NCBI RefSeq assembly: GCF_021173675.1 | Contig: NZ_JAIHON010000009.1 | Coordinates: forward strand, 310,001-374,000 | Length of the DNA: 64,000 nucleotides | Direction: 5' to 3' | Source: Streptomyces lincolnensis | Lineage (GTDB): Bacteria > Actinomycetota > Actinomycetes > Streptomycetales > Streptomycetaceae | Part shown: positions 1 to 7,942 of the stretch, in pieces | How the letters are laid out: each line of letters starts with the position of its first letter | Numbering within the stretch: position 1 is the stretch's first letter | Notes under the pieces: generated by a model | Told to the model about the DNA's origin: nothing | The model's database searches: none | What the model saw: only the letters and a program-made list of their open reading frames with translations | Position numbers and translations under genes: made by a program

Positions 1-621
1 GCCAGCGGCGACCGCGGGCTCGGCGCCTACGTGATCGCGCTGCTGGTCAACCAGTCGCTGTTCATGCGGGAGTACCGTCAGGCCGTGGCCTTCGCGGAGG
101 CCGCGCTGCGCGCCGCCGGCAAGCACATCACGCCGGCGCTCGCCTCCGATCTGTACGCGATGCAGGCGAAGGCGTACGCGCACCTCGGTGACGGCACGAG
201 CGCGCTGTCCTGCATCCGGCGGGCCGAGCAGGCCGCCGAACGCATCCGGCGCGGATACGAGCCCGACGAGACGGGCTATGTCCAGCCGGGGCTGGTCAAC
301 GTCCAGGTGGCGGAGGCCCTTCTCAGCCTCGGTGAGCTGGCCGCGGCGGCGGAGCACGCCGCGGCGGCGGTCGACAACCCCGCCCACGACCGGGGCCGGG
401 TGCACCGGCTGGCCATGCTCAGCACGATCGCGCTGCGCCAGGGCAACGCCGACAAGGCGGTGGCCACCGCCGTGCAGATGGCCGAACAGGCCCGTGGAAT
501 GGAGTCCCAGCGGCTGCGCGACAGACTCCGGGCGGTGCGTGAGCACTTGGTGCGCAGCGGTTGCGCGGGTACGGCCGAGGCGGCCGAACTGATCGACGGC
601 GCGCTGCGCGTACCGCTGTAG
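1..621 (+). CDS. TPR-repeat regulatory-type protein, 3' fragment
   Basis: The frame is open at base 1, so only the last 206 residues are visible; the start and any N-terminal domain lie outside the window. The visible part is an alanine-rich helical solenoid with tetratricopeptide-like pairs, for example AYAHLGDGTSAL, LLSLGELAAAAEHA and ALRQGNADKAV. In Streptomyces such C-terminal halves commonly follow an N-terminal XRE helix-turn-helix in cytoplasmic regulators. That family placement is inference, because no DNA-binding domain can be seen here. The NUDIX gene follows 75 bp later on the same strand with no clear terminator between them. Confidence 0.6.
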   Translation, partial: ASGDRGLGAYVIALLVNQSLFMREYRQAVAFAEAALRAAGKHITPALASDLYAMQAKAYAHLGDGTSALSCIRRAEQAAERIRRGYEPDETGYVQPGLVNVQVAEALLSLGELAAAAEHAAAAVDNPAHDRGRVHRLAMLSTIALRQGNADKAVATAVQMAEQARGMESQRLRDRLRAVREHLVRSGCAGTAEAAELIDGALRVPL

Positions 622-696
622 ACGGGTACTCGTTCACCGTCACCTCATAGTCCCTGCTGCGATATTGCCACTTACTCGACGGAAGGTGGCAGAACC

Positions 697-1242
697 GTGC
701 AGTGGACGAAACAGAACGAACAAACTGTGTATGAAAACCGCTGGTTCACGGTCAACCTGGCAGATGTGGAACTGCCGGACGGCCGGCATCTGGACCACTT
801 CCTGATACGCCTGAGGCCCGTCGCCGTGGCCACGGTGGTGAACGAGGCCAACGAGGTCCTCCTCCTGTGGCGCCACCGCTTCATCACCGACAGCTGGGGA
901 TGGGAACTCGCGGCGGGCGTGGTCGAGGACGGAGAGGACATAGCCGTGGCGGCCGCCAGGGAACTGGAGGAGGAGACCGGCTGGCGGCCGGGGCCCCTGC
1001 ACCACCTGATGAGCGTGGAGCCGTCCAACGGCCTCACCGATGCCAGGCACCACATCTACTGGGCCGACGAGGGCGAGTACGTCGGGCACCCCGTGGACGA
1101 CTTCGAGTCCGACCGCCGGGAATGGGTCTCCCTCAAACTCGTTCCCGACATGGTCGCCCGTGGGGAGGTCCCGGCCGCCAACATGGCGGCCGCGTTATTG
1201 CTGTTGCACCACCTGAGGCTCGGGCAGGACACCTTGCCCTGA
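697..1242 (+). CDS. NUDIX hydrolase (ADP-ribose pyrophosphatase-like) with a TTA codon
   Basis: A 181-residue cytoplasmic NUDIX hydrolase. The complete Nudix box GX5EX7REUXEEXGU lies at residues 74-96 and positions the metal-binding glutamates that cleave a nucleoside diphosphate linked to another moiety. Size and the N-terminal beta-rich segment resemble ADP-ribose or sugar-nucleotide pyrophosphatases; the substrate is inferred only. The GTG start at 697 has GGAAGG about 10 bases upstream. Leu167 is encoded by TTA (1195-1197), in frame. TTA is read only by the bldA tRNA in Streptomyces, so full-length product should be developmentally limited. I found no other in-frame TTA in the window. Confidence 0.9.
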   Translation: MQWTKQNEQTVYENRWFTVNLADVELPDGRHLDHFLIRLRPVAVATVVNEANEVLLLWRHRFITDSWGWELAAGVVEDGEDIAVAAARELEEETGWRPGPLHHLMSVEPSNGLTDARHHIYWADEGEYVGHPVDDFESDRREWVSLKLVPDMVARGEVPAANMAAALLLLHHLRLGQDTLP

Positions 1243-1275
1243 TCCTGATTCCCCCCACCCGCGTCCCCCGACGCC

Positions 1276-1533
1276 TCAGCGGCCCAGGGCCTGCCAGACC
1301 GCCACGACGAGTGCGCCCATGGCGGTGAGTACCGCGACCGCGGGCAGCGGCCAGCGGGCGTGCTCCAGTGCGGTGATCCGTGCGCTCAGATCGCTGAGTT
1401 CCTTGTCCGTCTCCTCGGTGCGATGGTTGAGCAGAGCCAGCCCTCCCTCGACACGCGCGTAGGCGACGTCGAGGCGCCGGCGTAACTCTGCGAGTTCGCC
1501 ATGGACCACGGGATGTTCGGGGTCGGTGGTCAC
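1276..1533 (-). CDS. small coiled-coil protein with a C-terminal membrane anchor
   Basis: An 85-residue protein of unknown function. Residues about 10-55 have heptad-like leucine and charged spacing (ELAELRRRLDVAYARVEGGL), predicting a coiled coil. Residues 60-82 form one hydrophobic segment (LPAVAVLTAMGALVVAVW), so it is probably a tail-anchored membrane protein. I chose the GTG at 1533 because AGAGGAG sits about 8 bases upstream; an extension to 1707 would read through unusual, Cys/His-rich sequence and the start of the adjacent hairpin region. A TTGACT -35-like hexamer lies upstream at 1582-1587, but its -10 partner is poor. The phage-holin-like layout is only superficial. Confidence 0.65.
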   Translation of the reverse strand: MTTDPEHPVVHGELAELRRRLDVAYARVEGGLALLNHRTEETDKELSDLSARITALEHARWPLPAVAVLTAMGALVVAVWQALGR

Positions 1534-1664
1534 GGATCCACTCCTCTCTGTGATCGGCTCATCCCTTGCATGCGCATGAAGAGTCAACTCGCCTGGTGGA
1601 CAGGTGGGGAGAGTGTGCGAGGGGCATATGCGGGCCCGGGGCGCACACGGTGTGTGAATGCAGT

Positions 1665-1694
1665 GGGCCCGGCACTCCGAAGAGTGCCGGGCCC
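1665..1694 (-). terminator. Perfect 13-bp hairpin with CGAA tetraloop
   Basis: GGGCCCGGCACTC (1665-1677), loop CGAA, and its exact reverse complement (1682-1694). It lies downstream of the minus-strand hydroxybutyryl-CoA dehydrogenase stop and before the next minus-strand start. There is no U-tract, as is usual for Streptomyces terminators. Confidence 0.75.
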
Positions 1695-1759
1695 GTGGCC
1701 GTCGCACTGTGTAACCGGCACCCTGGAACGGGCACTGTGCACCGGGGGACAGCTGTAAA

Positions 1760-2635
1760 TCAGCCGTAGGTGTAGAAACCGGAGCCGGACTTCCGGCCGA
1801 GGCGGCCCGCGTCGACCATGCGCTGGAGCAGCGGGGGAGCGGCGTAGAGGGGCTCCTTGTACTCCTCGTACATCGAGTACGCGACCGAGGCGACCGTGTC
1901 CAGGCCGATCAGGTCGGACAGCTTCAGCGGGCCCATCGGGTGGGCGCAGCCCAGCTCCATGCCGTTGTCGATGTCCTCGCGGCTGGCGATGCCCGACTCG
2001 AACATCCGGATCGCGGAGAGGAGATACGGGATCAGCAGCGCGTTCACCACGAAGCCGGAGCGGTCCTGGGCGCGGATCGCGTGCTTGCCGAGCAGCTTCT
2101 CGGCGAAGGCCTGGGCCCGGCTGAGCGTGCCCTCGGAGGTGGTCAGCGCCGGGATCAGCTCGACCAGCTGCTGCACGGGGGCCGGGTTGAAGAAGTGGAT
2201 GCCGATGACGTGGTCGGGCCGCGAGGTGGCGACCGCCAGCTTCACCAGCGGGATCGAGGAGGTGTTGGAGGCGAGGATCGCGTCCGGCCGGGTCACGACC
2301 TGGTCGAGGACCTGGAAGATCTCCGTCTTGACCTGCTCGTTCTCGACGACGGCCTCGATCACCAGGTCGCGGTCGGCGAACTCGCCGAGATCCGTGGTGA
2401 AGCCGAGCCGCGCCTGGGTGGCGTCCAGCTCCTCCGCGGAGATCTTGCCGCGTTCGGCCGCCTTGGACAGGGAGTTGAACAGCCGGGTCCGGCCGATCTC
2501 CAGGGCCTCGCCGGTGGTCTCGGCGACCTTCACGTCCAGACCGGCGCGGGCGCACACCTCGGCGATGCCCGCTCCCATCTGACCGCAGCCCACGACTCCG
2601 ACCCGAGCGATGTCTCCCGTTGGGATGCCTGTCAC
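1760..2635 (-). CDS. 3-hydroxybutyryl-CoA dehydrogenase
   Basis: A 291-residue cytoplasmic enzyme of the 3-hydroxyacyl-CoA dehydrogenase family. It is expected to interconvert (S)-3-hydroxybutyryl-CoA and acetoacetyl-CoA with NAD(P). The Rossmann dinucleotide motif GVVGCGQMGAGIAEV is at residues 12-27. The catalytic histidine is in VIGIHFFNPAPVQQL, and the C-terminal domain has the typical GRKSGSGFYTYG ending. Length matches the single-function bacterial Hbd family rather than the FadB fusion. The GTG at 2635 is preceded by AAAGGGA; an ATG two bases further upstream is out of frame. It stands alone on the minus strand with a strong hairpin downstream. Confidence 0.93.
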   Translation of the reverse strand: MTGIPTGDIARVGVVGCGQMGAGIAEVCARAGLDVKVAETTGEALEIGRTRLFNSLSKAAERGKISAEELDATQARLGFTTDLGEFADRDLVIEAVVENEQVKTEIFQVLDQVVTRPDAILASNTSSIPLVKLAVATSRPDHVIGIHFFNPAPVQQLVELIPALTTSEGTLSRAQAFAEKLLGKHAIRAQDRSGFVVNALLIPYLLSAIRMFESGIASREDIDNGMELGCAHPMGPLKLSDLIGLDTVASVAYSMYEEYKEPLYAAPPLLQRMVDAGRLGRKSGSGFYTYG

Positions 2636-2803
2636 ATCGTCCCTTTCGCTGATCTACGGCGGTGGCAGGTGCCCGTGGTCCGGTGCCTGCTCCGTTCGAG
2701 CACGTTACCCCTAAGTAGCGATGATCGATCGTTCGGGTCGGGCATCCTTGGGGCCGGAGACGATCCGTGACCGCGCGGATCCACGGTGTATGGGGGTGTG
2801 CAG

Positions 2804-4051
2804 GTGGGACGACTGTCACGTCGGGCGTTCGCACTGGCCGCGCTGTCGACGCTGACCTCGGCCTCGGGTGCGTCCGCCGCACCGGTGCCGGGTGCCCCGG
2901 CCCCGGGTACGCCGGGGCGCCGGGCCGGCGAGATGCGGGGCGTGTGGCTGGCGACCGTGCAGAACCGGGACTGGCCGTCCCGGCCCGGGATGACGGCGGC
3001 CGAGCAGCGCACCGAACTCCTCGCCCACCTGGACACGGCGGTACGCAACCGCCTCAACACGGTGATCTTCCAGGTGCGCCCGACCGCGGACGCGCTCTGG
3101 CCCTCGCCGTACGAACCCTGGTCGCAGTTCCTGACGGGCACCCAGGGCCTCGCCCCGGGCTGGGACCCGCTCGGCACGGCCGTGGAGGAGGCGCACGTCC
3201 GGGGCCTCGAACTGCACGCCTGGTTCAACCCGTACCGGGTCGCCAACCACACGGACCCGGCCCGGCTGGTGGCCTCGCACCCCGCGCGCAAGCACCCGGA
3301 CTGGGTGGTGCCGTACGGCGGGAAGCTCTACTACAACCCCGGGCTGCCCGAGGTCCGCGCCTTCGTGCAGGACGCGATGCTCGACGCGGTGCGCAAGTAC
3401 CCGGTGGACGCCGTGCACTTCGACGACTACTTCTACCCGTATCCGGTGGCGGGCCAGACCTTCGACGACGACGCCGCCTTCGACCGGTACGGCGGCGGCT
3501 TCCCGAACCGGGCCGCCTGGCGGCGGAACAACATCGACCGGCTGATCCTGGAGATGGCGGCCCGCATCCGGCGGATCCGGCCCGCAGCCCGCTTCGGCAT
3601 CAGCCCCTTCGGCGTGTGGCGCAACGCCGGCACCGACCCGCTCGGCTCGGACACCAGGGCGGGGGTGCAGACGTACGACGATCTGCACGCCGACACCCGC
3701 AGGTGGGTCCGTGAGGGATGGATCGACTACATCGTCCCGCAGCTGTACTGGAACATCGGCTTCGCCGCCGCCGACTACGCCAGGCTCCTGCCCTGGTGGG
3801 CCGAGGTGGCACGGGGGAGCCGGACGCGGCTGTACCTGGGCGAGGCCCTGTACAAGGCCGGTGATCCGGCGCAGCCGGCGGCCTGGCAGGACCCGGCCGA
3901 GCTGTCCCGGCACCTCGCGCTGGCCCGCGGGCACGCCGAGGCGCGCGGGCATGTGTTCTTCGCGGCCAAGGACGTGGCCGTGGACCGGATCGGGGCGATG
4001 GCGCGGGTGGTCGCCGACCACTACCAGCGGCCGGCGAAGCCCCCGCGCTGA
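2804..4051 (+). CDS. Tat-exported glycosyl hydrolase-like family 10 protein (DUF187/YngK type)
   Basis: About 415 residues. The N-terminus carries a twin-arginine signal (SRRAFALAAL then an alanine-rich segment), predicting export of a folded protein. The mature part begins near GEMRGVWLATVQNRDWPSR and continues with HAWFNPYR, VHFDDYFYPYP and PQLYWNIGF, hallmarks of the GHL10/DUF187 TIM-barrel family. Members are thought to act on cell-surface or extracellular glycans; the substrate is unknown. Three in-frame GTGs are possible: 2786, 2798 and 2804. I prefer 2804 because a G-rich ribosome-binding stretch (2791-2796) is correctly spaced. The gene converges tail-to-tail with the next one, one base apart. 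Confidence 0.85.
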   Translation: MGRLSRRAFALAALSTLTSASGASAAPVPGAPAPGTPGRRAGEMRGVWLATVQNRDWPSRPGMTAAEQRTELLAHLDTAVRNRLNTVIFQVRPTADALWPSPYEPWSQFLTGTQGLAPGWDPLGTAVEEAHVRGLELHAWFNPYRVANHTDPARLVASHPARKHPDWVVPYGGKLYYNPGLPEVRAFVQDAMLDAVRKYPVDAVHFDDYFYPYPVAGQTFDDDAAFDRYGGGFPNRAAWRRNNIDRLILEMAARIRRIRPAARFGISPFGVWRNAGTDPLGSDTRAGVQTYDDLHADTRRWVREGWIDYIVPQLYWNIGFAAADYARLLPWWAEVARGSRTRLYLGEALYKAGDPAQPAAWQDPAELSRHLALARGHAEARGHVFFAAKDVAVDRIGAMARVVADHYQRPAKPPR

Positions 4052-4052
4052 A

Positions 4053-4247
4053 TCAGCCGCTCGTTTCCCGGTGCCGGATCTCGGTGTCGGGGCCCGGTGA
4101 GCAGACGCCCTCGTGCCCGTCCTCGAAACGGACGCGGTACGGGGGGTTGCCCTCCCGGCCCATGACTTCGACGATCTCGCCGACCTTGTCCTGCTGTCCG
4201 ACCACCCTGCCGTGCTGGACAAGCTGGTCGCCCACGGTTGCACGCAT
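4053..4247 (-). CDS. DUF1918 domain protein
   Basis: A 64-residue small basic/acidic protein beginning MRATVGDQLV and containing the DUF1918 signature of small beta-barrel proteins common in actinobacteria (GRVVGQQDKVGEIVEV then PPYRVRFEDGHEG). Function is unknown; the fold resembles SH3-like or nucleic-acid-binding barrels. I chose the ATG at 4247 because the GTG at 4265 is itself part of the GAGGAGG ribosome-binding sequence. It stands alone, head to head with nothing close, and converges with the glycosidase-like gene. Confidence 0.8.
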   Translation of the reverse strand: MRATVGDQLVQHGRVVGQQDKVGEIVEVMGREGNPPYRVRFEDGHEGVCSPGPDTEIRHRETSG

Positions 4248-4340
4248 CGGATGGGGCCTCCTCACGATGTGCGGGAGCAGCGGTCCGTGGCCTTGAGTCT
4301 ACGGCGCGGGAGCCCGGTGGGAACCGCCGGTGCACGCCGC

Positions 4341-5262
<922 letters not shown>

Positions 5263-5264
<2 letters not shown>

Positions 5265-6696
5265 GCAAGAGCGTAGCAGCGTCGGTGAACTGGCGGAACG
5301 TCTGAGGAGCGAGCTCGACCGCTACTCTCCGGGAGGAAAGCTCCCGTCGAGCAGGGCGCTCGTCGAGCGGTACCGGGTGAGCCCGGTAACCGTCTCGCGG
5401 GCCCTCGCGCACCTGGCCGCCGAGGGGCTCGTCGTCACCCGGCCCGGCGCCGGGGCGTTCCGCGCACCCCTGCGGACGGCGCCCGCACCGGCCGGGGACA
5501 CCTCCTGGCAGGAGGTCGCGCTGAGCGCGGGCGGTGCCGCCGACCTCGTACCGCGCTCGGTGGACGCCGGCGGCGTCCTGGTCTCGCTCACCCCGCCGCC
5601 GCCCGGCGTCATCGAGTTCACCGGCGGCTATCTGCACCCCTCGCTCCAGCCCGAGCGGGCGCTGGCGGCCGCCCTGTCCCGGGCCGCACGCCGTCCCGGA
5701 GCCTGGGGGCGGCCGCCCATGGAAGGGCTGCCGGAGCTGCGCGAGTGGTTCGCCCGCAACGTCGGCGGGGCCGTGACGGCGGCCGAGGTGCTGATCGCCG
5801 CGGGCGGCCAGTCGGCGCTGACGATCGCCCTGCACGCGCTGGCGCCGCCCGGCGCGCCGGTCCTCGTCGAGTCGCCCACGTATCCCGGCCTGCTCGCGAT
5901 CGCCCGCGCGGCGGGGCTGCGGCCCGTGCCGGTCCCGGTCGACCCGGACGGAGTGCGGCCGGAACTCCTCGCCGAGGCCTTCCGGGCCACCGGCGCACGG
6001 GTGTTCGTGTGCCAGCCGCTGTTCCAGAACCCGACCGGCGCGGTGCTGGCCCCGGCCCGGCGAGGCGAGGTGCTGCGCATCGCGCGCGAGGCGGGCGCGT
6101 TCGTCGTGGAGGACGACTTCGTACGACGGCTCGCGCACGAGGACGCGGGCGCGCTGCCGCTTCCGCTGGCCGCCGAGGACGCCGACGGGGTCGTCGTCCA
6201 CGTCTGCTCGCTGACCAAGGCGACCTCGCCCAGCTTCCGGGTGTGCGCGCTCGTCGCCCGGGGCCCGGTGCTGGAACGGCTGCGGGCCATCCAGGTCGTG
6301 GACACCTTCTTCGTGCCCCGCCCCCTTCAGGAGGCCGCGCTCGAACTCGTCGGCTCGCCGGCCTGGCCGCGCCATCTGCGGGCGGTCTCCGCCGACCTGA
6401 GGACCCGCCGGGACACCATGACCGCGGCCCTGCGTCTGAACCTCCCCGAACTCGCCCTGCCGCACATCCCGTCCGGCGGCTACCACCTCTGGCTCCGCCT
6501 CCCCGACGGCACCGACGAGGCCGCCCTGACCGCCGCGGCCCTGCGCGCGGGCGTCGCGATCACCCCCGGCCGGCCCTACTTCGGCGCCGAACCCCCGGCC
6601 GGCCACGTGCGGTTGGGCTTCGCTGCGGTGGCGGGCCCGCAGGAGATCCACGAGGGGGTGCGCAGACTGCGCGCGGCGTACGGCGAGGTGTGCTGA
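5263..6696 (+). CDS. MocR-family regulator (GntR HTH fused to PLP aminotransferase-like domain)
   Basis: 477 residues. Residues 5-70 are a GntR winged helix (LPSSRALVERYRVSPVTVSRAL). From about residue 110 to the end is a fold-type I aminotransferase-like domain, with the expected PLP-binding Lys319 in SLTKATSPSFRV and the conserved NPTG and YPG motifs. Family members bind PLP or amino-compounds and regulate transport or vitamin genes. The start ATG at 5263 overlaps the divergent EamA start by two bases, so translation is probably leaderless. It likely controls the EamA exporter; the effector is unknown. Confidence 0.92.
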
Positions 6697-6797
6697 CGAG
6701 TTCGTCGGGCGGTTCGTCCGGTGAGCTGTCGCGCACCCTCGGTAACTCATGAGTAACGCCTATTGACCTGCTCTCTTTCGCGACTCACCATCGCCGC

Positions 6798-7391
6798 ATG
6801 CAACTACGGGTCACGTTCGTCGCCGCCGCTCGCAGCACACCGCTGCTCACCGAGCGCTTCGAGGACGACCGGCCGCTGGACCAGGCCGGCTGGGACGAGG
6901 TGCAGCGTGTCGTCCAGGACCTGATCCCGCTCGCGGCGGCCGAACTGCGCTACTGCTCGCCCACTCCGCGCAGCCGGGCCACCGGCGACGCCCTCGGCTA
7001 CGCGCCGCTGGTGCAACTCGCCCTGCGGGACTGCGACATGGGCCGCTGGCGAGGGCTGACGCTCGGCGAGGCGATGGCCCGGGAGCCGGAGGCCGTGGAC
7101 GCCTGGCTCGCCGATCCGCACGCCACCCCGCACGGCGGGGAGTCGCTGCGCGACTTCATCACCCGGGTCGGCGGCTGGCTCGACACCCGGCCGCTGGACG
7201 ACAGCGGCCGGATCGTCGCCGTGGCCGAGCCCTCGGTGGTGCGTGCCGCCCTGGTCTACGCCCTCAAGGCGCCGCCCTCGACGTACTGGAACATCGATGT
7301 GCGCCCCCTGTCGACGACCGTCGTCACCGGCCGGGCGGGCCGCTGGAACCTCCGCCTCGACGGGATCTCCGCTCAGCCCTCACGGGCGTAG
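6798..7391 (+). CDS. Histidine-phosphatase-superfamily protein lacking catalytic histidines
   Basis: A 197-residue protein with the histidine-phosphatase/phosphoglycerate-mutase fold. The family's C-terminal half landmarks are present: YCSPTPRSRATGDALG, then MGRWRGLTLGE. However, the N-terminal RHG motif is AARST (residues 10-14), and the second catalytic histidine region (normally VSHGG) reads AVAEPSVVRA. Both catalytic histidines therefore appear to be missing, so phosphotransfer by the usual mechanism is unlikely. A binding or structural role is possible. No ribosome-binding site is evident at the ATG. The 3' end overlaps the convergent DUF6314 gene by 19 bases. Confidence 0.8.
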   Translation: MQLRVTFVAAARSTPLLTERFEDDRPLDQAGWDEVQRVVQDLIPLAAAELRYCSPTPRSRATGDALGYAPLVQLALRDCDMGRWRGLTLGEAMAREPEAVDAWLADPHATPHGGESLRDFITRVGGWLDTRPLDDSGRIVAVAEPSVVRAALVYALKAPPSTYWNIDVRPLSTTVVTGRAGRWNLRLDGISAQPSRA

Positions 7392-7816
7392 TCGGTGGTC
7401 AGGACCAGGTCCTTGGCGGGTCCGCGCACCCGCCACACCGTCCGCCAGCGGTCCGCGTCCCGGACGGTGAACTCGCCCCGGTAGAGGTCGGCCGAGCACG
7501 GGTGGTCGGCGAGGTGACGTCCGGAGGACAGGTCCAGGTCGTGAAAGGGCCGCCCGTCGGCGAAGCGCACGTCGACCGTGCCGGGGATCGGGCCCGGCAG
7601 GAGACACAGGGTCCGTTCGGCGGGGCGCGGGACGCCCTGCCAGACGAAAGTGCCGGACTCCCGCTGGAGCAGCCCGCCGCCCTCCAGAGGGCCGAAAATC
7701 GTCGTACCGGAGAACTCGCCCGAGTCGTCGCTCGCCAGATCCCGCACGGAGCGTGTCGTGCGCCAGGTCCCGGCCAGATACGTCAGCGCGTCCGGCACTG
7801 GCCAGAACTCACCCAT
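7373..7816 (-). CDS. DUF6314 family protein
   Basis: A 147-residue cytoplasmic protein beginning MGEFWPVPDALTYLAGTW. It has a lipocalin-like beta-barrel pattern: the family opening LAGTWRTTRSV, then GPLEGGGLLQRESGTF and a closing KDLVLTTDY. Function is unknown, although lipocalin-like barrels usually bind small hydrophobic ligands. The ATG at 7816 follows a GGAAGGGA ribosome-binding site, preferred over an upstream ATG at 7906 that would run through the arabinofuranosidase promoter. The last 19 bases are shared with the convergent phosphatase-like gene. Confidence 0.78.
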   Translation of the reverse strand: MGEFWPVPDALTYLAGTWRTTRSVRDLASDDSGEFSGTTIFGPLEGGGLLQRESGTFVWQGVPRPAERTLCLLPGPIPGTVDVRFADGRPFHDLDLSSGRHLADHPCSADLYRGEFTVRDADRWRTVWRVRGPAKDLVLTTDYAREG

Positions 7817-7856
7817 CAGCCCGTCCCTTCCGACACTTTCGATACCGCGCGACCCG

Positions 7857-7885
7857 TTGACGATCTCGGACCCCCTCCCTATCTT
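7857..7885 (+). promoter_or_regulatory. Sigma-70-type promoter for the GH51 gene
   Basis: TTGACG (7857-7862), a 17-bp spacer, then TATCTT (7880-7885). This matches the Streptomyces housekeeping consensus and lies 58 bp upstream of the arabinofuranosidase ATG. Confidence 0.65.
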
Positions 7886-7888
7886 GCC

Positions 7889-7923
7889 GTTCGAAGTGCT
7901 GATCATTGTCTGATATTTCGAAC
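7889..7923. promoter_or_regulatory. TTCGAA inverted-repeat candidate operator in the GH51 leader
   Basis: GTTCGAA (7889-7895) and TTCGAAC (7916-7922 region) form inverted arms about 27 bp apart, just downstream of the predicted -10. Placement in the 5' leader suggests a sugar-responsive repressor site. No cognate regulator gene is adjacent, so this remains inference. Confidence 0.35.
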
Positions 7924-7942
7924 ATCGAGCCGCGGAGTATCC

